Assembly: GCF_046614675.1 (NCBI RefSeq)
Contig: NZ_JBKKJT010000001.1
Location: 930,001 to 994,000, forward strand
DNA length: 64,000 bases
Direction: 5' to 3'
DNA from: Chryseobacterium cupriresistens
GTDB taxonomy: Bacteria; Bacteroidota; Bacteroidia; Flavobacteriales; Weeksellaceae
Position 1 is the first letter of the stretch, and every line of letters begins with the position of its first letter. The notes below the pieces were generated by a model, which worked only from the letters and a program-made list of their open reading frames with translations, searched no databases and had not been told where the DNA came from. This document shows, piece after piece, positions 51,576 through 60,061 of the stretch. A program made the position numbers and the translations under genes.

Positions 51576-53387
51576 TTACTTAATATTGATTGTGTAAGAA
51601 AAGCCAATATGGAACCACCTTTGCGGCATTCCCACCCCAAATGCTTCGGTATATTTTGTGTTGGTCAAATTGTTAATCAACACATATACTGAGTAATCTT
51701 TTTTGGCAAAGCTCAGCTTCTCATCTACAAGGTTATAGGTTCCCAGATTAACTCTTTCATTGTAACGGTAAACAAGCTCGTTGGTAAAGTTTTTCAGGAA
51801 TTTCACCTCTAACTTGGACACAAACTGATGTTTCAAATTATCCAGAATATATCTTGAAACCACACCGGCTTTTTCTTCATATTTGCTGTCAATGTAGGTA
51901 TATCCAACCGTATATTTTAACCAGTCTGTCGGTCTGTGGCTCCACTCTGCTTCTATTCCTTTCGTTTTAATATTTCCCACATTCTGAGCAAACCATACTT
52001 TATCACTCAGATCCTTTTTCACCCAGTCAATGGAATTATTGGAATTCCTCAGGAAACCACTGATTTTAGCCAAAATTCTGTTGTTCTGGTATTGATATCC
52101 TACCTCGGATGAAACTGCATTTTCAGGAAGTAAATCCGGATTTCCATGTTCCGTGGGACTTACATAATACAGTTCGGTAAATGTTGGTACACGGTGTACT
52201 TTTGCGATGTTTCCGTAGATTTTTGAATTGTTATTAAAGTTATAGCCTACATCCAACCCCGGATAGAAGAAATTCCCTTCTTTAGAATAATTGGCCCATG
52301 AAATCCCCGGACTGATATTCAGTTTTTTATCCAGTAATGAAAAATGATGTTCAAAGAAAACCTGAGATACAAAACGGTTTCTGTCTCCTAAATTACTGCT
52401 TACTAAAAATTCTTTTCTCAGTTCAACACCAATTCCGGTTGTTCCCAACCCCCACTGATAGCTGGAATTCACTTCTCCACCTGCATTATTTCCAATGTGC
52501 ATATTTCGGTAAAAATCAGGATTCCATCTGTCATAAAGGTACATATCCTGCCCTCTTCTCCAATATACATTAGAGTTAAGTTTCAGCTTACCAAAAGTCT
52601 GCTGATGAGCTACACTTACGATAGAAGCCTGCGTTTCCTCATACTGCTTCGTTGCAGCACTGGAAGCATAAAAGCCATTGGCTCCGAATTTCTTTTCCGA
52701 AAAGCCGGCCTGAACTCTTACATCTCCGTTTTTGATATTCAGTTTTCCCTGATAAAATACATTTCTGATCTCATAATCAGTATTGAACATATACCCTTCT
52801 GATGAAGCTGAATTCACCTGCAGGGAGTTCGTAAATTTTTCATTTCCGATCTGCGCGTTAAATCCCAGACCATAGCTGCCGTAATCTCCTCCCTCTGCGC
52901 TTATCTTCACTTTTTTCCCCGGAAAAGTTTTGGTGATGATATTGATAACACCAGCATAAGCATTCTGTCCGAAACGTCTTGCAGCCGGGCCTTTTATGAT
53001 TTCTATCTTTTCTACTTCATCCAGATCTACCGGAATATTCATATTATTATGTCCGGTCTGGGAGTCATTCATCCTGATTCCGTTCAATAATAAAAGAACC
53101 TGCTCAAAAGAACTACCACGGAAACCGATATCACTCTGCACTCCATTGGCTCCTCTCCTTCTGATATCCATTCCCGGCACCTGCTGAAGAATTTCGTCAA
53201 TACTTTTAGCCGGAGAATTTACAATATCTTCTCTGGTGATAACGCTGATGTTCTGGTTAGCGCTTTTATAAGGTGTAGAGATAAATTTACCCTGAAATTC
53301 AATGCTTTCAATATCTGTAGTCTTTTCCTGTGCATTTACCCAAAGTAAAGATCCCAGAAAAAAAGCACTTCCTATCTTTTTGATCAT
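51576..53387 (-). CDS. TonB-dependent outer-membrane receptor (BtuB-like)
   Basis: 603-residue receptor with a signal peptide (KKIGSAFFLGSLLWVNAQ), a short TonB-box region, a plug domain (ISVITREDIVNSPAKSIDEILQQVPGMDIRRRGANGVQSDIGFRGSSFEQVLLLLNG) and a 22-strand barrel whose TonB-receptor signature RVPTFTELYYVSP lies near residue 400. The length and lack of a CarboxypepD-like N-terminal domain place it with BtuB/vitamin-type receptors, not SusC. Substrate is not known. Upstream on the same strand lies a 16-codon ORF followed by a terminator, a possible attenuator. Confidence 0.9.
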   Translation of the reverse strand: MIKKIGSAFFLGSLLWVNAQEKTTDIESIEFQGKFISTPYKSANQNISVITREDIVNSPAKSIDEILQQVPGMDIRRRGANGVQSDIGFRGSSFEQVLLLLNGIRMNDSQTGHNNMNIPVDLDEVEKIEIIKGPAARRFGQNAYAGVINIITKTFPGKKVKISAEGGDYGSYGLGFNAQIGNEKFTNSLQVNSASSEGYMFNTDYEIRNVFYQGKLNIKNGDVRVQAGFSEKKFGANGFYASSAATKQYEETQASIVSVAHQQTFGKLKLNSNVYWRRGQDMYLYDRWNPDFYRNMHIGNNAGGEVNSSYQWGLGTTGIGVELRKEFLVSSNLGDRNRFVSQVFFEHHFSLLDKKLNISPGISWANYSKEGNFFYPGLDVGYNFNNNSKIYGNIAKVHRVPTFTELYYVSPTEHGNPDLLPENAVSSEVGYQYQNNRILAKISGFLRNSNNSIDWVKKDLSDKVWFAQNVGNIKTKGIEAEWSHRPTDWLKYTVGYTYIDSKYEEKAGVVSRYILDNLKHQFVSKLEVKFLKNFTNELVYRYNERVNLGTYNLVDEKLSFAKKDYSVYVLINNLTNTKYTEAFGVGMPQRWFHIGFSYTINIK

Positions 53388-53464
53388 AATCGTTTCCGTA
53401 GTTTTTTAAGAGAGTCCAAAAGTAAGGGAGTTCACCAAGACAGGCAAATGATAGTTGTCATAAA

Positions 53465-53491
53465 AAAGATGCAGCTTCACGCTGCATCTTT
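53465..53491 (-). terminator. Terminator in the leader of the TonB receptor gene
   Basis: Perfect 11-bp stem AAAGATGCAGC / GCTGCATCTTT with a 5-base loop and a T-run on the minus strand. It stands 78 bp before the receptor start codon, so it would end transcripts before the receptor gene unless relieved. Confidence 0.78.
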
Positions 53492-53506
53492 CTGAGGGAG
53501 TAATTT

Positions 53507-53557
53507 CTATCTTTTTCTCATTAAATGTGTAACCAGATCTCTGAATAATTTTCTCAT
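53507..53557 (-). CDS. Candidate leader peptide or micropeptide, 16 residues
   Basis: ATG-initiated minus-strand frame of 16 codons (MRKLFRDLVTHLMRKR) ending 16 bp before an intrinsic terminator and upstream of the TonB receptor gene. The peptide is strongly basic and amphipathic. The arrangement (tiny ORF, terminator, gene) is that of transcription attenuation, or of a stand-alone micropeptide gene. No homologue is claimed and no promoter of good spacing was found. Confidence 0.4.
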   Translation of the reverse strand: MRKLFRDLVTHLMRKR

Positions 53558-53814
53558 TTCTCTATTACATATTTATGAATGCAATTTTAAATAATTTTAC
53601 AATATAAAACAATAGTTCAATAAAAAAACACAATATATTTTAAAAAATTATATAAAACACTGTAAAATAAACAGCAAAATAAAATTAAGTCCACAAAACA
53701 TACATCTTTTCAGGTGGTTTTGAAAGCAAAATATGGGTTTAACCTGTTCAATGTAACGATCATTATAACAATTTTTAACAATAAGATAAGCGTAAATTTT
53801 TCGCTAAAATTTCG

Positions 53815-53822
53815 TAATTTTG
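53815..53822 (+). promoter_or_regulatory. -7 box upstream of the 48-codon ORF and uvrA
   Basis: TAATTTTG fits TAnnTTTG and lies 17 bp before an ATG at 53840. A transcript from here would contain the small ORF and uvrA. Confidence 0.5.
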
Positions 53823-53839
53823 TGGGTCTTAATTTTACG

Positions 53840-53986
53840 ATGAAAGTATTCTATTTCAACAGTAATTTTGCCAGCGTTTATAAAAATTGCAGCAACAGAT
53901 TTCGGAGGAATCAGGATATATGTAAAAGTTCAATTGATACCGGCCACAGAATATTTGTAGCCAAACACCATTACTGCCAGCCTTAA
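53840..53986 (+). CDS. Candidate small protein upstream of uvrA, 48 residues
   Basis: ATG-initiated frame of 48 codons placed 17 bp after a consensus -7 box and ending 17 bp before the uvrA start. The product (MKVFYFNSNFASVYKNC...) is rich in Cys, Asn and basic residues, with four cysteines, and has no signal peptide. It could be a real small protein or the translated leader of uvrA. Homology was not recognised. Confidence 0.35.
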   Translation: MKVFYFNSNFASVYKNCSNRFRRNQDICKSSIDTGHRIFVAKHHYCQP

Positions 53987-54003
53987 TGCTGTGCAGTCTT
54001 TAT

Positions 54004-56811
54004 ATGAATAAACAAAATATGGCTAACACAACAGAAATAGATATAAAAAAACAGATTTTCGTTAAGAATGCACATCTTAACAATCTGAAGCATATAGACG
54101 TCCTTATTCCAAAGAACAAACTGATTGTTATTACAGGAGTTTCGGGAAGCGGTAAGTCATCTTTGGCTTTTGATACGATCTACGCAGAAGGACAGAGAAG
54201 ATATGTAGAAAGTTTAAGCTCTTATGCCCGTCAGTTTTTGGGAAAATTAGAAAAACCAAAAGTGGACGATATCAAAGGACTCGCACCTTCTATTGCCATC
54301 CAGCAGAAAGTAATTTCTTCCAATCCGCGTTCTACTGTGGGAACTTCTACAGAGATTTACGATTATATGAAGCTTTTATTTGCAAGGATCGGGAAAACCT
54401 TTTCACCGGTTTCGGGAGAAGAAGTGAAGAAAGATTCGGTTTCTGATGTAGTCGACTTCATCAAGGCTTCAAAAAAAGATACTTCCTTTCTATTAACTGC
54501 TCCTTTGGAATATGATGCAGACAATTTTAAAGAAACCCTGAATGTTTTAAAACTGGCAGGTTTCACAAGACTTGAAATTAATGGAAATGTAGCCGGGATT
54601 GAAGATCTGGAAAGTTTTGGTTTTGCCCCGGAAAAAGGAATGACGATCAACCTTGTCATCGACCGTTTTTCTTACGAAGAAGACGAAAGCTTTTTACAAA
54701 GACTTGCAGATTCTATTCAAATGGCATTCTATGAAGGACGCGGATATTGTTCATTAAAGAATACAAACACTGAGAAGGTAAAAGAATTTTCCAATAAATT
54801 TGAGCTGGACGGAATGGAGTTTCTTGAGCCCAACGTTCATTTTTTCAGCTTTAATAACCCCTACGGAGCATGTCCGGTATGTGAAGGATACGGAAAAGTG
54901 ATCGGAATTGACGAAGATCTTGTAGTTCCAAATAAAACATTATCCATCTACGAAGATGCCGTTGTCTGCTGGCGGGGAGAAACCATGAGCGAATGGAAAA
55001 AGGATTTCATCAAAAAAGCAGGTGACTTCCCTATCCACAAACCTTATCATCAATTAACAAAAGAACAGAAAAACTTCCTTTGGAAAGGTGACGGAAGGAG
55101 TAATTTCCCGTGTATCAACAATTTCTTCAAGATGCTTGAAGAAAATCTTTATAAAATTCAATACAGAGTAATGCTTTCCCGTTACAGAGGAAAAACCCTT
55201 TGCCCGACATGTGAAGGATTGAGACTTCGTGAAGAAACAAGCTGGGTAAAAGTAGACGGACACAATATCCAGTCGATGATTGAACTTCCTTTGGATGAAC
55301 TTGCTCCGGTGATCAACGGATTAAAACTTTCAGATCATGACAAGGAAGTCGCCAAGAGACTGATTTACGAAATCACCACCCGTCTGGAATTTTTATTAAA
55401 AGTAGGATTAGGATATTTAACATTAAACAGAACATCGAATACCCTTTCAGGAGGAGAAAGTCAGAGAATCAACCTGGCAACAAGCTTAGGAAGTTCTTTG
55501 GTAGGTTCTATTTACATTCTGGATGAGCCTTCTATCGGGCTGCATTCCAAAGATACGGAAAACCTGATCGAAGTATTGAAAAATCTTCGCGACCTTGGAA
55601 ATACCGTGATTGTGGTAGAACATGACGAGGATGTAATGAGAGCAGCGGACTATATTATTGATATTGGTCCGGAAGCAGGTTATCTTGGTGGGGAACTGGT
55701 ATTTGCCGGAGATTATAAGGATCTGAAAAAAGCGAATACACTTACTTCAGAATACCTTACCGGAAGACTTGAAATAGAAGTTCCGAAGAAAAGAAGAAAA
55801 GCAAAAGAATGGATTCACATTAAAGGAGCCCGTCAGAATAACCTTAAAAATATAGATGTAGACGTTCCTTTGGAAAGTCTGGTAGTCATTTCCGGAGTTT
55901 CAGGAAGTGGAAAGTCTACTTTGATGAAAGAGATCCTTACCAATGACATCCAGATCCAGTTGGGAATGGGCGGTAAAAAAGGAGATTATGATACTGTCGA
56001 ATTTCCAAAAAAACTGATCAAAAACATTGAACTGATTGATCAGAACCCTATTGGAAAATCATCCCGTTCAAATCCTGTAACCTATCTAAAGGCTTACGAC
56101 GATATCCGTGATCTTTTTGCCAAGCAGAAAGTAGCCAAAATGATGGGTTATAAGCCTAAACACTTCTCTTTCAACGTAGATGGCGGAAGATGTGATGAAT
56201 GCAAAGGAGAAGGAGTGATCAATGTTTCCATGCAGTTTATGGCGGATATCGAGCTTGAATGTGAGGTTTGTAAAGGAACACGTTTCAAAAATGAGATCCT
56301 TGAAGTAAGATTTGATGAGAAAAACATCTCTGATATCCTTCATATGACCGTAGATGAAGCATTGGAATTCTTTAAAGATAATAATGAAGAAAAGATCGTA
56401 ACGAAGCTGAGACCTTTGCAGGAAGTAGGTTTAGGTTATTTACAGCTGGGACAAAGCTCCTCTACCCTTTCCGGCGGTGAGGCACAGCGTGTGAAGCTGG
56501 CTTCTTTCCTTGTAAAAGGGGTAACAACGGATAAAACGCTATTTATCTTTGATGAGCCTTCCACAGGGCTTCACTTCCATGATATTCAAAAATTATTGAA
56601 ATCATTACAGGCGTTGATTGATCTCGGACATTCGGTGATTGTTATTGAGCATCAGCCTGATATTATCAAATGTGCCGATTATATTATCGATATCGGTCCG
56701 GAAGCAGGAAAACACGGCGGAGAAGTTGTATTTGCAGGAACACCGGAAGATCTGACTAAAAATAAAAAGTCTTATACGGCAAAATATATCAAAGAAAAAC
56801 TGGAACAATAA
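54004..56811 (+). CDS. uvrA: Excinuclease ABC subunit A
   Basis: About 935-residue damage-recognition ATPase of nucleotide excision repair. Two ABC modules are visible: Walker A GVSGSGKSSLAFDT (first) and GVSGSGKSTLMKE (second), signatures LSGGESQRINLA and LSGGEAQRVKLA, and Walker B regions ILDEPSIGLH and IFDEPSTGLH. Zinc-binding cysteines are in CPVCEGYGK, CPTCEGLRL and CDECKGEG...CEVCKGT. An extra N-terminal start at 53986 in the same frame is less likely; 54019 (MANTTEID) is an equally good candidate. Confidence 0.96.
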   Translation: MNKQNMANTTEIDIKKQIFVKNAHLNNLKHIDVLIPKNKLIVITGVSGSGKSSLAFDTIYAEGQRRYVESLSSYARQFLGKLEKPKVDDIKGLAPSIAIQQKVISSNPRSTVGTSTEIYDYMKLLFARIGKTFSPVSGEEVKKDSVSDVVDFIKASKKDTSFLLTAPLEYDADNFKETLNVLKLAGFTRLEINGNVAGIEDLESFGFAPEKGMTINLVIDRFSYEEDESFLQRLADSIQMAFYEGRGYCSLKNTNTEKVKEFSNKFELDGMEFLEPNVHFFSFNNPYGACPVCEGYGKVIGIDEDLVVPNKTLSIYEDAVVCWRGETMSEWKKDFIKKAGDFPIHKPYHQLTKEQKNFLWKGDGRSNFPCINNFFKMLEENLYKIQYRVMLSRYRGKTLCPTCEGLRLREETSWVKVDGHNIQSMIELPLDELAPVINGLKLSDHDKEVAKRLIYEITTRLEFLLKVGLGYLTLNRTSNTLSGGESQRINLATSLGSSLVGSIYILDEPSIGLHSKDTENLIEVLKNLRDLGNTVIVVEHDEDVMRAADYIIDIGPEAGYLGGELVFAGDYKDLKKANTLTSEYLTGRLEIEVPKKRRKAKEWIHIKGARQNNLKNIDVDVPLESLVVISGVSGSGKSTLMKEILTNDIQIQLGMGGKKGDYDTVEFPKKLIKNIELIDQNPIGKSSRSNPVTYLKAYDDIRDLFAKQKVAKMMGYKPKHFSFNVDGGRCDECKGEGVINVSMQFMADIELECEVCKGTRFKNEILEVRFDEKNISDILHMTVDEALEFFKDNNEEKIVTKLRPLQEVGLGYLQLGQSSSTLSGGEAQRVKLASFLVKGVTTDKTLFIFDEPSTGLHFHDIQKLLKSLQALIDLGHSVIVIEHQPDIIKCADYIIDIGPEAGKHGGEVVFAGTPEDLTKNKKSYTAKYIKEKLEQ

Positions 56812-56815
56812 ATAC

Positions 56816-56841
56816 AACCGGCTGTTTTTAAACAGCCGGTT
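56816..56841 (+). terminator. Intrinsic terminator of uvrA
   Basis: Perfect 12-bp stem AACCGGCTGTTT / AAACAGCCGGTT followed by TTTTT, five bases after the stop codon. Confidence 0.9.
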
Positions 56842-56899
56842 TTTTATTGAGATTACTTATCTTTATTCAACTTATCAAACCATTACAAAATTATTATTT

Positions 56900-57667
56900 A
56901 TGCCCTGGAATCCCGAATTATATGATCAGTACAAAGATGTACGTTATAAGCCATTTTATGATTTAGCAGCGTTAATCAAGCCTGAAAACAATATAAAAGC
57001 TATTGACTTAGGCTGTGGAACCGGAGAACAGACCTCTATTCTTACGGAAAAACTGACAGGCTCTACATTCTTGGGAATTGATTCATCAGCAGAAATGCTT
57101 GAAAAATCGAGGAAATATGAAAACGATCATTTACACTTTAAGCTTCAGAGCATTGAAGAAACATCCCAGTCTGACGAGAAATGGGATCTTGTCTTCAGTA
57201 ATGCCGCTTTACAGTGGGCTGATGATCACGAAACTTTATTTCCCAAAATCATTGGATTACTTTCAGAGAATGGACAGTTAGCAATACAAATGCCGGTTCA
57301 GAAAGAAAATATCCTCAATCAGATTTTAACAAAAATGGCAGGTGAAGAACCCTACGCATCCCAACTAAATCATTTCAACCGTGATTCTCCGGTACTTTCA
57401 ATGGATGACTATGCACAGATATTATTTGATAACGGAATTCAGGATATTGAAATATTTCAGAAGGTATACCCTATTATTGCGGATGATCACGAGGCTTTAT
57501 ACACCTTTATTTCAGGAACAGCATTGTTACCTTATTTAGAACGCATGGAAGGAGAACAGAAAGAACAATTCATCTCCGAATTTAAATCGCGTATCGCCAA
57601 AAGGTTTACAAAATATCCGGCTATCTATGCATTCAAGCGCATCCTGATGTATGGCCGTAAGAAATAG
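56900..57667 (+). CDS. SAM-dependent methyltransferase (Tam-like)
   Basis: 255-residue class I methyltransferase. Motif I is AIDLGCGTGEQTSILTEKL (about 35-50), motif II LGIDSSAEMLEKS, and motif III WDLVFSNAALQWADDHE. The last is characteristic of trans-aconitate 2-methyltransferase and its relatives. The opening PWNPELYDQYKDVRYKPFYDL also fits that group. Substrate is inferred only from similarity of motifs. The gene has its own transcript start after the uvrA terminator. Confidence 0.85.
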   Translation: MPWNPELYDQYKDVRYKPFYDLAALIKPENNIKAIDLGCGTGEQTSILTEKLTGSTFLGIDSSAEMLEKSRKYENDHLHFKLQSIEETSQSDEKWDLVFSNAALQWADDHETLFPKIIGLLSENGQLAIQMPVQKENILNQILTKMAGEEPYASQLNHFNRDSPVLSMDDYAQILFDNGIQDIEIFQKVYPIIADDHEALYTFISGTALLPYLERMEGEQKEQFISEFKSRIAKRFTKYPAIYAFKRILMYGRKK

Positions 57668-57700
57668 AAAACCTTAACGCCCAATAAAAAACTGCCACAA

Positions 57701-57784
57701 TTGTCATTCTTACGAAGGAAGAATCTCATTAATAACCAATGATATGAGATTCTTCATTACACTTCGTTTCATTCAGAATGACAA
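57701..57784. repeat. Dispersed TTGTCATTCT palindromic repeat
   Basis: 84-bp element with exact 10-bp terminal inverted repeats TTGTCATTCT / AGAATGACAA and inner inverted arms AAGAATCTCA / TGAGATTCTT. It lies between convergent genes and can fold into a long hairpin. A shorter relative lies at 45852. Confidence 0.75.
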
Positions 57785-57820
57785 AATTGCGACAGCTGCT
57801 TCTGTTTATTAATAAAATAG

Positions 57821-58462
57821 TTACTCTTTCAGATTATACAAGAACGGACTTTTCCTGATATACTCAGAATTTTCAATCTGAGAAACCAGAAAATCCGCCA
57901 GATCTGTAGCACTGATGCTTTCTCCTTTACAGTCTGTAGGATTTGTCTCCGTTGGAAAGCTTTCCTCTGTAAGATGAATGAGTGGTAATCTTACCAATGT
58001 CCAGTCCAGATGGCTTTCCAGAAGAAGTTCATATTCTTTCTGCTTATCAGCGGTTGTCTCAGGATAGTTCTGATACATCCAGCCTGTAGCCATTTTTACC
58101 TTTTCATTTTTATGATCGGACGGTGTATTTACACTCAAGCCTGTAGTTACAATATAACGACCGATTCCATGATGACTCATTGCAGAAATGATATTTTTTG
58201 TAGCATCACTAAAAATAGACTTCTCTCCTTTTGGCTGCCCTAAAGTACTCATGACAAGATCAGTTCCTAGAATCAATTTATCGATCGCTGTTGTATCCCT
58301 TGCATCTCCTTTTACCACTTCAATTAATGGATTTTGAAGGGTGAAATTCTTGGGATGCCTTAATAAAAGTTTAAGATGATATCCTTTCTCAAGAAGGTTT
58401 TGTACCAGATATTGTCCGGATTTTCCGGTTCCGCCGATGACGGCAATTTTATGGATTTTCAT
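57821..58462 (-). CDS. NAD(P)-binding oxidoreductase (NmrA/SDR-like)
   Basis: 213-residue atypical short-chain dehydrogenase-like protein: the dinucleotide motif AVIGGTGKSGQYLVQNLL at the N-terminus, a DARD segment for adenine binding (VKGDARDTTAID) and a WTLVRLP loop. Catalytic YxxxK is not evident, consistent with the NmrA-like/NAD(P)H-binding subgroup that acts as redox sensors or atypical reductases. It is monocistronic. Substrate unknown. Confidence 0.83.
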   Translation of the reverse strand: MKIHKIAVIGGTGKSGQYLVQNLLEKGYHLKLLLRHPKNFTLQNPLIEVVKGDARDTTAIDKLILGTDLVMSTLGQPKGEKSIFSDATKNIISAMSHHGIGRYIVTTGLSVNTPSDHKNEKVKMATGWMYQNYPETTADKQKEYELLLESHLDWTLVRLPLIHLTEESFPTETNPTDCKGESISATDLADFLVSQIENSEYIRKSPFLYNLKE

Positions 58463-58806
58463 AATTATTTTTTTTAATATTAAATATCAATAATCAGCAG
58501 CTGATTCACCGCTAATGACCATTAGTATTATAAAAGATGAATTGTCTTTTCTTTAGATAAGAATAATAGCTATATAGGGTTCAGAAAATTGAACCTAAGA
58601 TGTTCAGGCTTAAAAGTAACACCTGACTCATAGTAATATGTATTACGAGATTTTAATGAATTAAAGTTACATTTTTTCCCTCAAAAAAAATCAAAAATTT
58701 ATGATTTTGACAACATGTATTAAAAGAGAAAGTTTTTAACTTTGATAACTATCTTACTGTCAGTATTTTCCTTAAAACAAACTTACACCCAATAAAATAT
58801 CATAAT
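58463..58806. promoter_or_regulatory. Divergent intergenic region; -7 box of the epoxide hydrolase gene
   Basis: 344 bp without a gene. A -7 box TAACTTTG (58737-58744) lies 62 bp before the ATG at 58807. The rest is AT-rich, with no repeat or strong hairpin recognised. Confidence 0.45.
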
Positions 58807-59916
58807 ATGGAACCATTTACAGTAAACATACCCGAATCGGTTATAACCGATCTTAAAAACCGTCTGCAAAATGTCCGCTGGCCGGGAGAACCGGAAGGAT
58901 CCGGCTGGAACTACGGCACCAGTGAAACATACCTGAAAGAACTTACCCGCTATTGGATCAATGATTACGACTGGAAGATGCACGAACAGCAATTGAATCA
59001 GCATCCACAGTATGTCACCCGGATTGACGGAATTTTGATTCATTTTCAATACATCAGAGGAAAAGGGTCAAATCCTAAACCGCTGATTCTTACTCATGGC
59101 TGGCCAGACAGCTATTACCGCTTTCATAAAATTATTCCACTGCTTACGGAAGGTGAACAGAGTTTTGATCTGGTTATTCCTTCCATTCCGGGATTTGGCT
59201 TTTCTGATAAAACAGCGGTCAGCAGTGAAAAGGTGGCAGATCTGTGGAAACAACTGATGACTGAAGTCCTAGGTTATGAAAAATTCTGTGCTGCCGGAGG
59301 AGATATCGGAATGGGAGTCGTAAAGGCATTGACTTCAAAATATCCTGAAGCCCTGGAAGCTGTTCACCTTACAGATGTTGGCTACCCCACCGGCCAGGAA
59401 GACCCTGCTACAATGAGTGAAGAGGAACAGAAATTCGCACAGTTTGTTCAGCAATGGTGGTACAGTGAAGGAGCTTACGCCATGGTACAGTCTACCAAAC
59501 CTCAATCTTTGGCTTATGGTCTTAATGACTCTCCTGTCGGACTGGCAGGCTGGATCATAAGTTTTATCAATGCAGGCGCACCACCTGAAATGATTGAAAC
59601 AGCATTTGGCGGAAAAGATGAGTTGCTTACCAATATTATGATTTATTGGGTAACCCAAACCATTGGTTCTTCTGCCAGAATGTATAAGGAAGATGTAGCA
59701 GCTTTATGGAGCGGAACACATGTGCATCAAAAGAGCAATATTCCGGCCGGAGTGCTTGTATTTCCCCGTGAAGCTCAGTTTCCGAAAGAATGGGCAGAAC
59801 GTTTCGTGAATGTCACCAGCTTTAAAAAGATGAATGAAGGTGGCCATTTTGCCGCCCTGGAATTACCTCATTTATTTGCAGATGAACTGAGATCATTTTT
59901 TTATTCTGCCACATAA
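58807..59916 (+). CDS. Epoxide hydrolase family protein (EHN domain)
   Basis: 369-residue alpha/beta hydrolase with the N-terminal EHN cap (FTVNIPESVITDLKNRLQNVRWPGEP...WNYGTSETYLKELTRYW). The oxyanion motif THGWPDSYYRFH lies near 97 and the nucleophile elbow AAGGDIGMG near residue 165, giving Asp as nucleophile. The late acid/histidine region is GGHFAALELPHLF. The Asp nucleophile supports epoxide hydrolysis rather than esterase activity. No signal peptide. Substrate unknown. Confidence 0.9.
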   Translation: MEPFTVNIPESVITDLKNRLQNVRWPGEPEGSGWNYGTSETYLKELTRYWINDYDWKMHEQQLNQHPQYVTRIDGILIHFQYIRGKGSNPKPLILTHGWPDSYYRFHKIIPLLTEGEQSFDLVIPSIPGFGFSDKTAVSSEKVADLWKQLMTEVLGYEKFCAAGGDIGMGVVKALTSKYPEALEAVHLTDVGYPTGQEDPATMSEEEQKFAQFVQQWWYSEGAYAMVQSTKPQSLAYGLNDSPVGLAGWIISFINAGAPPEMIETAFGGKDELLTNIMIYWVTQTIGSSARMYKEDVAALWSGTHVHQKSNIPAGVLVFPREAQFPKEWAERFVNVTSFKKMNEGGHFAALELPHLFADELRSFFYSAT

Positions 59917-60061
59917 ACAATTCATGAGCTACAATCGGTCCTGCCTTTTTGCAGCTCCTTTTTGATGGTAAAATGTTAATCCTTCTAAACCATTACTAAA
60001 ATATTGTTAATAGAGTATAAAGTTGTTGGCAAGTTTTTTATTTTAGCCAAAATTAATAACT

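Larger units (their letters stand above)
53388..53839. other. Intergenic region upstream of the TonB receptor and uvrA
   Basis: 452 bp between divergent genes. Besides the terminator and short ORF listed separately, it is AT-rich, with no RNA motif recognised; in particular no cobalamin riboswitch could be identified. The uvrA-side promoter lies at its right end. Confidence 0.5.

Noticed and set aside
53388..53839. Cobalamin riboswitch upstream of the BtuB-like receptor
   Set aside because: The conserved B12-box sequence was not found on either strand; only the short ORF and terminator are visible.
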